Positions 19,146-28,501 of a stretch of DNA of 64,000 nucleotides are shown piece by piece. Under the pieces are notes generated by a model that saw only the letters and a list, made by a program, of their open reading frames with translations, was not told where the DNA came from and ran no database searches. Each line of letters opens with the position of its first letter. Position 1 is the first letter of the stretch. Location: assembly GCF_001885075.1 (NCBI RefSeq), contig NZ_MODU01000004.1:3906001-3970000 (forward strand), read 5' to 3'. Source of the stretch: Alteromonas sp. V450. Its GTDB lineage: Bacteria; Pseudomonadota; Gammaproteobacteria; Enterobacterales; Alteromonadaceae. Position numbers and translations under genes: made by a program.

Positions 19146-20219
19146 ATGCCTGACCTCTACAACGGTTTCCTGTACGGCCTGCTTGCATTATATGTAGTAT
19201 GCGTTGCGAGGCTATTAACTCAAAAAAAGAATAAAGACAGCACTTACTGGCTGACTGGCGCATTTGTCTGCTGGCCACTGTTTATGTTGGATGAATGGCT
19301 TAGATTAGGCGAAATCACCGATTTAGCCGAACTTTATGGTATTTCGGAGGTGTTTGCTGTCATTGGTATTACGTGCTGCTACCGAGCCATTAAGCCTATG
19401 CTATATGCTAACCCTACAGCGCGAAAGCGCCTTTGGTGGCCGGTATTTGTTACAGTATTGATGCAGCTTACCGTTATTTTTATATCGGTTGAGGATAAAC
19501 AGCAGTGGTTTGTGGCATCACCGACGGGAGAGCCCTTGGCGTTGTGGCCAGCTTACCTGTCATCCTTACTTACCGGTTTCAGCGTACTGCTCATTGGGAT
19601 CCTTATTGCTGAACATATTCAAATGTATCATCGTTACTTGCCACAGCAAGCGGTAGATATCAGTCGTTTGAAAATGCCTAAACTCGCTGGCGTTATGGGT
19701 GGGCTGGTAGGGCTTGCTTTTTTCAGTATATTGTTGGTAACCGCCGCCACTTTCGGTTTTTTGCCAGTGCCATTTTGGGAGAGTGGACACCACCTTATGC
19801 TTGGCACTGGACTGTTGCTAGTGCTGTTTTCTCTTACCTTTGTAAGGCGCACATCTCCGTCACCTCTTGATTATCAAAGATTGGATTTAGAAAAGGCTTC
19901 TCCTTATGAAACCAGCAGCATAATATCAAAGGCCGAGCGCTATGCAGTTCAGTCAAAAGCGTTCACAAAAAGCTTTCTTACCATCGACCAGTTTTGTCGA
20001 AACGCTGACCTAGACCCCACCTCATTGGCGCTTGCTCTTCAAGTTACCCAAAGAAAAAGTTTTAGGCACTTCATTTTCAGCTATCGGTTAGCGTATGCCA
20101 AAGATGTGCTTTTTAAACACGATCCAGCGTTAGAGACGGTCGCAACACAACTTGGTATTCAGTCTGATAAATTTCTCAGCGACCACCTAATAAAGCGCTT
20201 TAATGCTCATAAGCCATAG
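19146..20219 (+). CDS. Polytopic membrane protein with C-terminal AraC-like DNA-binding domain
   Basis: Residues 1-240 contain about seven hydrophobic segments (for example NGFLYGLLALYVVCVA, LLTGFSVLLIGILIA, GVMGGLVGLAFFSILLV). The last 100 residues resemble an AraC-type domain with two helix-turn-helices (FLTIDQFCRNADLDPTSLALAL, then VATQLGIQSDKFLSDHLIKRF). Such proteins are presumed membrane-bound regulators that sense a signal in or near the membrane. I chose ATG 19146; an in-frame start at 19008 would overlap the ygiF-like gene by 85 bp and adds 46 polar residues. No strong ribosome site is seen, so translational coupling to the upstream gene is possible. It is convergent with mutH. Confidence 0.75.
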   Translation: MPDLYNGFLYGLLALYVVCVARLLTQKKNKDSTYWLTGAFVCWPLFMLDEWLRLGEITDLAELYGISEVFAVIGITCCYRAIKPMLYANPTARKRLWWPVFVTVLMQLTVIFISVEDKQQWFVASPTGEPLALWPAYLSSLLTGFSVLLIGILIAEHIQMYHRYLPQQAVDISRLKMPKLAGVMGGLVGLAFFSILLVTAATFGFLPVPFWESGHHLMLGTGLLLVLFSLTFVRRTSPSPLDYQRLDLEKASPYETSSIISKAERYAVQSKAFTKSFLTIDQFCRNADLDPTSLALALQVTQRKSFRHFIFSYRLAYAKDVLFKHDPALETVATQLGIQSDKFLSDHLIKRFNAHKP

Positions 20220-20255
20220 TCCGTACAGCAGAACTCTGTCCTATTTAGTGGATTG

Positions 20256-20936
20256 CTATACACCTGAAAAGGCATCATAAATAATTTGATGCGTGAAGGA
20301 TTTTCTTAGATAGAAGCCTCGTGGCCGTGTTTTTATACGCTGTCCTTCGGGCCCCAATGCGTCGGTAAGTGCTTTGCCGTTTGCGGCTTTAGGGCGAATG
20401 TGCAGCGCTTCACCTTGACGGGAAGTGATTGCCTCTACGTGCCCTGTTGATATTTGTTCTACCAACTCTTCCCAGTCGTTGCGCAATAATGTGTTTTGAT
20501 GCTGATTGGGACGCCAATAAAAGCCGGTGGCTATGCGCCGTTCAGGAAGCGGAATAGCTCGGTCCCCTTCAATAGGTAACCAAAGCACCTGTTGTAATTT
20601 ATTTCGTACGTTCGACGTCTCCCAAGAAACGCCCGGAGGCATTAACAATGGCGCATAACATACATACGTTGTTTCCAGCGGAGCAAAGTGGGTATCTATA
20701 GGAATGGTTTTAAGTTCAATTCCTAGTTCCGGAAAGTCTTGCTGAGGCTTAGAGCCTGCACTGGCACCCAGCCACTTTTCAATGAGCATGCCTGGCCATC
20801 CTTTATGACGCTGTAAATTAGCGGGCACAGTTATGCCAGCCATTTCAGCGAGCTCGCCTAAGCTTAGGCCGGCTAAGGCATGGCACCGTGCTAAAAGGCG
20901 CTCTGGTGACGAAGGAGGGGAAGAGGGAGGCTGCAT
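20256..20936 (-). CDS. mutH: DNA mismatch repair endonuclease MutH
   Basis: Nicks the unmethylated strand at hemimethylated GATC during MutS/MutL-directed repair. The active-site triad is in DFPELGIELKTIPI, matching the D-x6-E-x-K motif of E. coli MutH (Asp70, Glu77, Lys79). The GYW-like region SFTHQIIYDAFSG closes the protein. The length is 226 aa against 229. Presence implies a Dam-dependent repair system in this organism. It is divergent from rppH, as in E. coli. Confidence 0.96.
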   Translation of the reverse strand: MQPPSSPPSSPERLLARCHALAGLSLGELAEMAGITVPANLQRHKGWPGMLIEKWLGASAGSKPQQDFPELGIELKTIPIDTHFAPLETTYVCYAPLLMPPGVSWETSNVRNKLQQVLWLPIEGDRAIPLPERRIATGFYWRPNQHQNTLLRNDWEELVEQISTGHVEAITSRQGEALHIRPKAANGKALTDALGPEGQRIKTRPRGFYLRKSFTHQIIYDAFSGV

Positions 20937-21048
20937 AAAATGGTTTATTTCCTGTTTGACATACGACAGCGAACATTAAAGCTATGATTGGAGCATAGTT
21001 TATGGAAGAATGAAAACATATAACAGTATAGTGTGCCCGGGAGTCTAT

Positions 21049-21591
21049 GTGATAGATGCCGATGGATTCCGTGCGAATGTGGGCATAGTGATTTGCAACA
21101 AAATGGGTCAAGTATTTTGGGCAAGACGTTATGGTCAACATTCATGGCAGTTCCCTCAAGGCGGAATTGATGAAGGGGAATCTGCTGAACAAGCTATGTA
21201 TCGCGAGCTTCACGAAGAAGTAGGGCTGACACCGAAAGATGTCACTATTTTAAGTGTTACCCGTAACTGGCTTAGATATAAATTACCGAAACGATTAATT
21301 CGTCAAGGAAGCAACCCTGTTTGTATAGGGCAGAAGCAAAAATGGTTCTTGTTACAACTCGATTGTAACGAGCGAGACGTGAACGTGCTTAAAACAACCC
21401 ATCCAGAGTTTGATGACTGGCGGTGGGTGAGTTATTGGTATCCTATTCGCAATGTTGTTTCGTTTAAACGCGATGTATATCGCAGGGTAATGAAAGAATT
21501 TTCTCCTGTGATAATGTCAGCGCAACAGCGTGTTCAGCATAGGCCAAATGCGGTGCCGAACAGACGTGGTAAAAAGCGGCGTCGTGGTTAA
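21049..21591 (+). CDS. rppH: RNA pyrophosphohydrolase RppH
   Basis: Removes pyrophosphate from the 5' end of mRNA, triggering RNase E decay. The Nudix box is [20 protein letters not shown] followed by VGL. The conserved [21 protein letters not shown] and [15 protein letters not shown] segments are present, and the C-terminus is basic. I place the start at GTG 21049, giving 180 aa beginning [12 protein letters not shown], which aligns with the E. coli start MIDDDGYRPNVG and has GGGAG 5 nt upstream. The ATG at 21010 has poor spacing from any ribosome site. It precedes ptsP, the conserved order. Confidence 0.95.
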   Translation: MIDADGFRANVGIVICNKMGQVFWARRYGQHSWQFPQGGIDEGESAEQAMYRELHEEVGLTPKDVTILSVTRNWLRYKLPKRLIRQGSNPVCIGQKQKWFLLQLDCNERDVNVLKTTHPEFDDWRWVSYWYPIRNVVSFKRDVYRRVMKEFSPVIMSAQQRVQHRPNAVPNRRGKKRRRG

Positions 21592-21684
21592 ATGACTTGT
21601 GCCGCCGCTGTTAATGCTGTGTCAGGGGTACTTATCGATTTTGAGATAGCGTGACAAGAGGCTGCGAGTAGACAAGGAGTAATT

Positions 21685-24003
21685 TTGAGTACCTCAAGCC
21701 ACCAAGGCGCCATGTTAACCACACTAAAACGTATTGTGCAGGAGATGAATCAAATCCCTGCGCTCGATACCGCGTTATTTAGATTGGCTTCAAGGGTGAA
21801 GCAGACGCTAGATGTCGATTCTTGCTCTATCTATCTTGCAGATTATGACGCTCAAGAGTTTATTTTAAAGGCAACTGATGGCCTCCACCCTGACGCGGTG
21901 GAACAGGTGCGCATTGGATTCTCCGAAGGGTTGATTGGGTTAGTTGGGCAACGAGAAGAGCCGCTTAACATCGTTAATGCTCAACAGCATCCAAGGTTTA
22001 AGCACTATCCAGAGGTAAAAGAAGAAAGCTATAACGCGTTTCTTGGCACGCCAATAATCAATCAGCGCCGTGTGCTTGGCGTTATCACATTGCAGCAGGC
22101 CGAAATGCGACGTTTTAGTGAAGATGAAGAAGCATTTCTGGTTACACTCGCCGCACAGCTTGCGCTCGAAATAACTAATGCCGATATTCGCGGCGCGCTG
22201 ACGCTGTCGAATTTGCCAGACAATATCGCTCAACAAAAAAATGTTCGCGGTATTGCCGGTTCTCCTGGGCTTGCTATCGGTAAAGGCGTATCGCCCGATA
22301 AATCCGTCAATTTAAAAAACTGGGTGGTCAAACGCACACAGTCGCCTGCCGATCAAATTCAACTATACCGAAAAGGCGTCGAGGTCACTCGGGGGCACGT
22401 AGATGCGCTTTCAAAGCGATTAGATGATGGTATACCCGATGACGTTAAATCTATTTTTCAACTTTATCATCACCTGTTAGATGCAAACAGCTTAGGACGA
22501 GAAGTAGAAGAAAAAATTCGTCAAGGATGGGACGCTGCATCCTCGCTTAAAATGGTGGTTGAGAGTTACGCGGCGCGTTTCCAAGCGATGGACGACCCGT
22601 ACATGCAGGAAAGAGCGATTGATATCGTTGATCTTTCCGATCGTATTTTGGCAAATATTCTCTTTGAGGCATATGGCCATAATGTTGCCGATAAAGCCGT
22701 GGTAGACGCAAGTATTCTCGTTGCAGATGAAGTGTCTGCACCTATGCTCGCTGAATTTCCTCGCGATAAGCTCAAAGGTATTATTTCTGTACGCGGCTCG
22801 AATAATTCACACGCCGCAATTCTTGCAAGGGCGATGGGTGTGCCTGCGGTCATGGGGTGTCAGAATGTTACGCCCGCCCTTTTAGAAGACAAAGAAATAC
22901 TGCTTGATGGTTATTCAGGTGAAGTCATCGTTTCTCCTGACAAAAATATCAAAATTGAATTTATCCAGCTTATTGAAGAAGAGTCGGCAATAGCAGAAAA
23001 AATTGATGCAGAGGCAGATAAACCCTGTGAAAGCATTGATGGCTGTAAGATGTCTCTGTATATCAACGCTGGGCTTTCTGCCGAAGTTGAATTGAACGCA
23101 CAAAATATTGGTGCGGGTGTAGGGCTATATCGAACCGAAATTCCGTTTATGTTGCGCGAGCGCTTTCCTTCCGAACATGAGCAAGTACAACTTTACCGGC
23201 AAGTGTTGGAGTCGGCCCCAACGCTGCCAATAACAATGAGAACGCTAGACGTAGGCGGCGACAAACCACTGCCATACTTTCCAATTAATGAAGAGAACCC
23301 TTTCTTGGGGTGGCGCGGTATTCGTCTTACCCTTGATCATCCAGAAATATTCTTAGTTCAGGTGCGCGCGATGCTACGCGCTAGCGTTGGTTTAAGTAAT
23401 TTGCAGATTATGCTGCCCATGATATCGACGGTGGCTGAGGTACAAGAAGCCAAGCGACTTATCAATCAGGCCTTTTATGAAATTTCTGACGAGATAGCCG
23501 GCTCTACAGAAGCGCTAATTCGGCCAAAGTTAGGCATTATGTTAGAAGTGCCATCGGTCCTTTATCAACTTCCACAGTTAGCTAAACATGTGGATTTCTT
23601 TTCTGTGGGAAGTAACGATTTAACACAGTACCTGCTAGCGGTAGACAGAAATAATACGCGTGTGGCAGGGTTGTATAACAGTTATCATCCTGCCGTATTA
23701 GGTGCCTTATATGACGTAATACGTAAAGCTGATCAAAACCAAGTGCCCGTGACTATATGCGGCGAGATTGCAGGTGAACCTGCTGGAGCGCTTTTGCTAA
23801 TGGGTATGGGTTATCGTCGATTAAGTATGAACGGCTTTAATTTGAGAAAAATAAACTGGCTTATCAGAAAAGTCACGTTGGATGAATGTAAGCAATTACT
23901 GTCATTGGCGCTCACCTCTGTTAGTCAAGAAGAAGTCTTTGTGCACTTGAATCAATATCTAGAAACCAAGGGCCTGGGAGGCCTAATCCGGGCAGGTGCA
24001 TAG
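21685..24003 (+). CDS. ptsP: PEP-protein phosphotransferase of the nitrogen PTS (EI-Ntr)
   Basis: First enzyme of the nitrogen-related phosphotransferase chain: takes phosphate from PEP and passes it to NPr. An N-terminal GAF domain (about residues 1-170) is followed by the PEP-utilising N domain, the swivelling phosphohistidine domain with active His376 in NNSHAAILARAMG, and the C-terminal PEP-binding barrel (TLDVGGDKPLPYFP, GSNDLTQY, ICGEIAGEP). At 772 aa it is slightly longer than E. coli PtsP (748). The start is TTG with AAGGAGT (21674-21680) at good spacing. NPr and EIIA-Ntr are not in this window. It lies 3 bp upstream of the TauE/SafE gene. Confidence 0.96.
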   Translation: MSTSSHQGAMLTTLKRIVQEMNQIPALDTALFRLASRVKQTLDVDSCSIYLADYDAQEFILKATDGLHPDAVEQVRIGFSEGLIGLVGQREEPLNIVNAQQHPRFKHYPEVKEESYNAFLGTPIINQRRVLGVITLQQAEMRRFSEDEEAFLVTLAAQLALEITNADIRGALTLSNLPDNIAQQKNVRGIAGSPGLAIGKGVSPDKSVNLKNWVVKRTQSPADQIQLYRKGVEVTRGHVDALSKRLDDGIPDDVKSIFQLYHHLLDANSLGREVEEKIRQGWDAASSLKMVVESYAARFQAMDDPYMQERAIDIVDLSDRILANILFEAYGHNVADKAVVDASILVADEVSAPMLAEFPRDKLKGIISVRGSNNSHAAILARAMGVPAVMGCQNVTPALLEDKEILLDGYSGEVIVSPDKNIKIEFIQLIEEESAIAEKIDAEADKPCESIDGCKMSLYINAGLSAEVELNAQNIGAGVGLYRTEIPFMLRERFPSEHEQVQLYRQVLESAPTLPITMRTLDVGGDKPLPYFPINEENPFLGWRGIRLTLDHPEIFLVQVRAMLRASVGLSNLQIMLPMISTVAEVQEAKRLINQAFYEISDEIAGSTEALIRPKLGIMLEVPSVLYQLPQLAKHVDFFSVGSNDLTQYLLAVDRNNTRVAGLYNSYHPAVLGALYDVIRKADQNQVPVTICGEIAGEPAGALLLMGMGYRRLSMNGFNLRKINWLIRKVTLDECKQLLSLALTSVSQEEVFVHLNQYLETKGLGGLIRAGA

Positions 24004-24006
24004 GGA

Positions 24007-24813
24007 ATGGATCCATTTGTTGTAATAATTGTAAGCTGTCTAGCTTTAGGCTCTGTTGTTGGTATTCTTGCCGGTATGTTGGGCATCGGTGGTGGTTTAA
24101 TTATCGTACCGGCGCTATCATACTTACTTATTCACTTTCTGGGCATGACCACCGAAACGGTTATGCCCGTTGCTATCGCCACCTCGTTATCTACCATCAT
24201 TTTTACGGGAATGTCATCTGCTCGTGCCCATTATCAATTAGGCAATATCCAGTTAAATATTGTACTTTACACGGGGTTGGGTATAGCGTTTGGCGCTTTT
24301 GCCGGCGCGCAGGTAGCGAGCCATATTTCAGGTGAACTGCTAAAAAATGTGTTCGCCGTATTAGTCATATTGATTGCGCTACAGATGATATTTGGCAAGC
24401 AGAAAGCCTCGAATAATGAAGCATCCAAAGGGGCGCTGGCGGCTGTGGGAGGAGGAGCAGGGCTTCTCAGTGCACTTATGGGTATTGGTGGCGGTGCTTT
24501 ATTGGTACCCGCACTAGTATGGTTTCGTGTTAATGTACGTGCTGCCATAGGCTGTGCCGCATTTTGCGGGCTTGTTATTGCTGTATTTGGTACCACCAGT
24601 TTTGTTGTTACTGGATGGGGTGAGACAGACGTACCAGAATACAGCATGGGCTATGTGTATCTACCTGCAACAGCTGGTATTGTAGCCACGTCTATGTTCA
24701 CCGCAAATATCGGTGCAAAACTTGGGCAGCGAGTAAATGTTCGCGTATTGAAAGCGATGTTGGCGTGTTTGCTTGTCTTAGTGAGCATCAGAATGATTTT
24801 AGGAATTGAATAA
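24007..24813 (+). CDS. TauE/SafE family sulfite/anion exporter-like permease
   Basis: A 268-aa protein with about eight membrane segments in two inverted halves, each containing the family motif: [18 protein letters not shown] near residue 25-45 and [17 protein letters not shown] near 160-175. The family moves sulfite, sulfoacetate or other organic anions; the substrate here is unknown. It begins 3 bp after ptsP and ends within a few bases of lgt, so it is probably read in the same operon. This is the slot occupied by a different membrane gene (ygdQ) in E. coli. Confidence 0.9.
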   Translation: MDPFVVIIVSCLALGSVVGILAGMLGIGGGLIIVPALSYLLIHFLGMTTETVMPVAIATSLSTIIFTGMSSARAHYQLGNIQLNIVLYTGLGIAFGAFAGAQVASHISGELLKNVFAVLVILIALQMIFGKQKASNNEASKGALAAVGGGAGLLSALMGIGGGALLVPALVWFRVNVRAAIGCAAFCGLVIAVFGTTSFVVTGWGETDVPEYSMGYVYLPATAGIVATSMFTANIGAKLGQRVNVRVLKAMLACLLVLVSIRMILGIE

Positions 24814-24817
24814 AGTA

Positions 24818-25630
24818 ATGGAACAGAGCAGTTATCTGGTATTTCCCAGTATCGACCCCGTTATCTTCAGTATCGGTCCGTTAAGTGTACGCTGGTACGG
24901 CTTAATGTATTTAGTGGGCTTTATTGCCGCTTATTTGTTGGCACAAAAGCGCCTTTCACAGACGAACTGGAGCCGAGAGCAGTTAAGCGACCTGCTTTTT
25001 TGGAGCTTTGTGGGGGTTATTTTAGGCGGACGCATAGGCTACGTGCTTTTTTATCAGTTTGGCATGTTTCTCGACGACCCTCTGTACCTGTTTAGGATCT
25101 GGGCGGGCGGAATGTCTTTCCATGGCGGATTGTTGGGCGTGCTCGCAGCTCTTTTCTGGCGTGCCAAGTGCATGAATACGACTTTCCTTCGTTTAGGTGA
25201 CTTCGTTGCACCGCTAGTGCCCATAGGCTTGGGGGCAGGTAGGATCGGCAACTTTTTAAACGCTGAATTGTGGGGGCGCAGCACCGACGTACCTTGGGCG
25301 GTCATCTTCCCTAACGCGGGTAATGTTCCTCGCCATCCCTCGCAGCTTTATGAGTTTGCGCTAGAAGGCGTATTGCTCTTTATAATCCTTTGGCTTTATT
25401 CTGCTAAAAAGCGTCCGGTAGGAGCGGTCAGTGGTTTGTTCTTACTTGGCTACGGGAGTTTCCGATTTATTGTTGAGTATTTCAGAGAGCCCGACGCACA
25501 TATTGGCTTATATCAAATGGGACTAAGCCAAGGGCAACTTCTTTGTTTACCTATGATAGCTTTAGGAATAGGATTAATAGTCCGTGCTTACATGCGCGGA
25601 AAAGACCATGTTGAACAGCAAAAAATATAA
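24818..25630 (+). CDS. lgt: Prolipoprotein diacylglyceryl transferase
   Basis: Transfers diacylglycerol from phosphatidylglycerol to the lipobox cysteine of prolipoproteins, the first lipoprotein maturation step. Hydrophobic with about seven membrane segments. Signature residues: RWYGLMY near the start, [22 protein letters not shown] with the essential His, and [14 protein letters not shown]. The ATG at 24818 is preferred; a TTG at 24806 would overlap the upstream gene. Lipoproteins made here include NlpD and the PrsT-like protein. It is followed 8 bp later by thyA, as in E. coli. Confidence 0.97.
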   Translation: MEQSSYLVFPSIDPVIFSIGPLSVRWYGLMYLVGFIAAYLLAQKRLSQTNWSREQLSDLLFWSFVGVILGGRIGYVLFYQFGMFLDDPLYLFRIWAGGMSFHGGLLGVLAALFWRAKCMNTTFLRLGDFVAPLVPIGLGAGRIGNFLNAELWGRSTDVPWAVIFPNAGNVPRHPSQLYEFALEGVLLFIILWLYSAKKRPVGAVSGLFLLGYGSFRFIVEYFREPDAHIGLYQMGLSQGQLLCLPMIALGIGLIVRAYMRGKDHVEQQKI

Positions 25631-25638
25631 GAATAACG

Positions 25639-26472
25639 ATGAAAGAATATCTCGCTCTAATGCGCCATGTACGTGATACGGGTGTGAAAAAGGAAGATCG
25701 AACTGGTACAGGTACGTTAAGTGTATTCGGTTATCAGATGCGTTTTAATCTTCAGGAAGGTTTCCCTTTGGTGACAACGAAGAAATGTCACCTTAAATCA
25801 ATCATTCACGAGCTACTATGGTTTCTTAAGGGCGAAACAAATATCGCTTATTTGAAAGATCACGGTGTGAGTATTTGGGACGAGTGGGCTACCGAAGAAG
25901 GCGAGCTTGGCCCTGTTTATGGTCATCAGTGGCGTAGTTGGGATCGCGGTGACGGCACATCGGTAGACCAAATTGCCGAAGTGGTTGAGCAAATCAAAAA
26001 CAATCCAGACTCTCGCCGACTTATTGTTAGCGGCTGGAACCCTGCGGTACTCCCTGATACTAATTACTCTCCCAAAGAAAATGCAGCGATGGGCAAGCAA
26101 GCATTGCCCCCCTGTCATACACTTTTCCAGTTTTACGTATTAGACGGTAAGCTTAGCTGCCAACTTTACCAACGAAGCGGCGACATTTTCTTGGGCGTGC
26201 CATTTAACATTGCCAGCTACGCTCTGTTAACCATGATGATGGCCCAAGTATGTGACCTAGAGCCCGGCGATTTCATTCATACGCTAGGCGATGCACATTT
26301 GTATTCAAATCATCTTGAGCAAGTAGATTTGCAGCTAAGTCGTGAACCGTTTGCTCGTCCAACCATGGAAATCAATCCAAAGGTTAAGGACATTTTTGGG
26401 TTTTCTTATGACGACTTTACGTTGAAAAACTATCAGTCACATCCACACATTAAAGCCCCCGTTGCCATTTAA
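25639..26472 (+). CDS. thyA: Thymidylate synthase
   Basis: Methylates dUMP to dTMP with methylene-tetrahydrofolate, yielding dihydrofolate for FolA. The phosphate-binding [17 protein letters not shown] is at the N-terminus, the catalytic Cys159 is in [12 protein letters not shown], and the dUMP-binding [19 protein letters not shown] follows. The length is 277 aa against 264 in E. coli; the extra residues are in a short insert ([13 protein letters not shown]) before the active-site Cys, common to a subset of ThyA proteins. It follows lgt by 8 bp and precedes a response regulator by 9 bp, so it may be the head of, or be embedded in, a signalling operon. Confidence 0.98.
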   Translation: MKEYLALMRHVRDTGVKKEDRTGTGTLSVFGYQMRFNLQEGFPLVTTKKCHLKSIIHELLWFLKGETNIAYLKDHGVSIWDEWATEEGELGPVYGHQWRSWDRGDGTSVDQIAEVVEQIKNNPDSRRLIVSGWNPAVLPDTNYSPKENAAMGKQALPPCHTLFQFYVLDGKLSCQLYQRSGDIFLGVPFNIASYALLTMMMAQVCDLEPGDFIHTLGDAHLYSNHLEQVDLQLSREPFARPTMEINPKVKDIFGFSYDDFTLKNYQSHPHIKAPVAI

Positions 26473-26481
26473 GGAGTTACC

Positions 26482-27507
26482 ATGAGTACGCCTGTACTTA
26501 TTTGCGATGACTCTGGCTTCGCACGACGCCAAATGGCCCGAAGCATACCCGACGAGTGGGATGTTGCTATCTCGTTTGCCGAAAACGGCCAGCAAGCACT
26601 TGACCTAATTCGTCAAGGGAAGGGCGATGTGGTGTTCCTCGACCTAAATATGCCTGTAATGGATGGTTACCAAACCATGGAGGCGATTCGTCAGAACGAT
26701 TTACCTTGTCTTGTTATTGTTGTATCGGGCGATGTGCAAGAAAAAGCACGGGAAAGAATGCTAGGACTCGGGGCGCTTGACTTCATTCGTAAGCCTATCG
26801 ACAACCAGAAGCTCACACATATTCTGTCTTCATATGGACTGTACAACGGCGAAGGTCATGCGTCGGACGAAACGCACTCTGACGCAGCCAATGTAAATAT
26901 CAGTTTGGCGGACAAGCTCGATGCGTGCAGAGAAATGGTTAATGTTGCCATGGGACGGGCTGGAGAAAACCTTGCCCAGCTTTTGGGCGAGTTTATAGAT
27001 TTACCTATTCCCAATTTAAATCTAATAGAAAGCAATGAGCTTTCGATGGCGATTGCTGAAATTAATCGAAATGACAGTGTTTCTGCGGTGTCGAAAGGCT
27101 TTGTCAGTAATGGGATTAGTGGAGAAGCTATCGTCATTTTCAACGATACAAATTCACAAAATATTGTTGAGTTATTGAAATACCCTACCGATGACGCGTC
27201 TGAAAAGTTTGCATTAGAAGCATTAATGGATGTCTCTAATATTCTGATTGGCGCCTGTTTAAATGGGCTGTCAGAGCAGCTTAGGGTGACGTTTAGTCAT
27301 ACCCATCCTGTGCTCCTTGGGCGGCACCAAGGGTTGTCGACGCTCCTAAGTGACAATGTGCAGCAATGGGGTAAATTGATGGCAATTGAGATAGGTTACG
27401 CAGTGAAAGCGAAAGATATCGCTTTTGACTTATTGCTGCTCTTTCCTGGCGACGCAATGCATCATATATATACACGCCTTCTAAACGAAGGTACTGAAAG
27501 GGGATAA
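26482..27507 (+). CDS. Response regulator with CheC-like phosphatase domain
   Basis: Residues 1-120 form a REC domain with acidic pair Asp9/Asp10 (ICDDSG), phosphoacceptor Asp54 (FLDLNMPVMDG) and Lys in FIRKPI. Residues about 140-335 resemble CheC/CheX: LMDVSNILIGACLNGL matches the helix that carries the acidic-x2-Asn phosphatase pair (Asp in place of the usual Glu), followed by a Pro in HTHP. CheC-type domains dephosphorylate CheY-like proteins, so this could be a phosphate sink that removes phosphate from itself or a partner. It starts 9 bp after thyA and ends 3 bp before the GGDEF gene. A ribosome site AAGGAG precedes the ATG. Confidence 0.85.
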   Translation: MSTPVLICDDSGFARRQMARSIPDEWDVAISFAENGQQALDLIRQGKGDVVFLDLNMPVMDGYQTMEAIRQNDLPCLVIVVSGDVQEKARERMLGLGALDFIRKPIDNQKLTHILSSYGLYNGEGHASDETHSDAANVNISLADKLDACREMVNVAMGRAGENLAQLLGEFIDLPIPNLNLIESNELSMAIAEINRNDSVSAVSKGFVSNGISGEAIVIFNDTNSQNIVELLKYPTDDASEKFALEALMDVSNILIGACLNGLSEQLRVTFSHTHPVLLGRHQGLSTLLSDNVQQWGKLMAIEIGYAVKAKDIAFDLLLLFPGDAMHHIYTRLLNEGTERG

Positions 27508-27510
27508 ACC

Positions 27511-28482
27511 ATGTTTCAGATTACGCCAGCGGAGGGCGGTACAACCCAAACAGCTTCAGCCGTTATTCCTGACGGCTTACTTGACTCGATCGAAGTAGGC
27601 ATAGCGGTAATTGATAAAAATTTTAGCGTGGAAATCTGGAACAAATTTCTGGAAAATCATAGTGGAAAACACGCATCTGGCATTGTGGGTGATAGTCTTT
27701 TTAAGCATTTTTCGGATATCGACGAAAACTGGTTACGCTCGAAGGTAGAGCCCGTTTTTAATTTGAATAGCCCTGTATTTATAATATGGGAGCAGCGTCC
27801 ATATTTATTTAAATTTTCCTGCAACAGGCCCGTAACCTGTGCAGCGCAATACATGTATCAAAACGTTACCATGTTTCCAATAGCTAACGCTTCTGGGGAG
27901 GTAGAGCGTTTTTGTATGCTGGTTTACGATGTGACAGAACAGGCGCTTGGGAAGCTAGGTATGGCACATCTAAACCAAGAGCTTAAAATTGCGAGTCGTA
28001 TAGATGGGCTGACGGGGTTGTATAATCGACGGTATTGGCAGGAACGCTTTGATGAAGTGTATAAACTGTGCCAACGGCGTGACAAACCCAGTACTGCGGT
28101 TATGTTAGATATCGACCATTTTAAACGTATTAATGACACCTATGGCCATCAAGCTGGCGACAAAGTTATCAAAATGCTTGCCGCTTTAATCAAACGCTGT
28201 GTGCGAGAAACCGATTTAGCCGGCCGGTATGGTGGCGAAGAGTTTGCCATTATTTTAACAGACTCCACTGTGGAAAATGCGAAATCAGTGGCTGAGCGTA
28301 TTAGAGTGCTCGCACAACGCCTAGTGGTGGAGCATGAAGAACAGCAGATTTCTTTTACTGTCAGCCTAGGGTTAGCCCAGTTTGATAAAAAAAGTCAAAG
28401 CGCTATGGCTTGGTTAGAAGAAGCGGACCAAGCGCTTTATGAAGCAAAAGAAAATGGCCGCAACCAATCTTGTATTAAATAA
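27511..28482 (+). CDS. PAS-GGDEF diguanylate cyclase
   Basis: Makes cyclic di-GMP from two GTP. An N-terminal PAS-like sensor domain (about residues 20-140, LDSIEVGIAVIDKNFSVEIWN) precedes the GGDEF domain (about 155-320), with DGLTGLYNRRYW, LDIDHFKRINDTYGH and the active GGEEF at residues 241-245. An intact RxxD inhibitory site (RETD, 232-235) lies exactly five residues before it, so product inhibition is expected. It has no membrane segment, so the sensor is cytoplasmic. It begins 3 bp after the REC-CheC gene, implying coupled expression, and is convergent with a hybrid kinase. Confidence 0.93.
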   Translation: MFQITPAEGGTTQTASAVIPDGLLDSIEVGIAVIDKNFSVEIWNKFLENHSGKHASGIVGDSLFKHFSDIDENWLRSKVEPVFNLNSPVFIIWEQRPYLFKFSCNRPVTCAAQYMYQNVTMFPIANASGEVERFCMLVYDVTEQALGKLGMAHLNQELKIASRIDGLTGLYNRRYWQERFDEVYKLCQRRDKPSTAVMLDIDHFKRINDTYGHQAGDKVIKMLAALIKRCVRETDLAGRYGGEEFAIILTDSTVENAKSVAERIRVLAQRLVVEHEEQQISFTVSLGLAQFDKKSQSAMAWLEEADQALYEAKENGRNQSCIK

Positions 28483-28501
28483 TAACGGCGCACTAAACGC
28501 C

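Noticed and set aside
20845..21145. Two overlapping minus-strand ORFs of 98 and 66 codons at the mutH-rppH junction
   Set aside because: They overlap the start of mutH on the same strand in another frame, and rppH in antisense; composition is unlike coding sequence.
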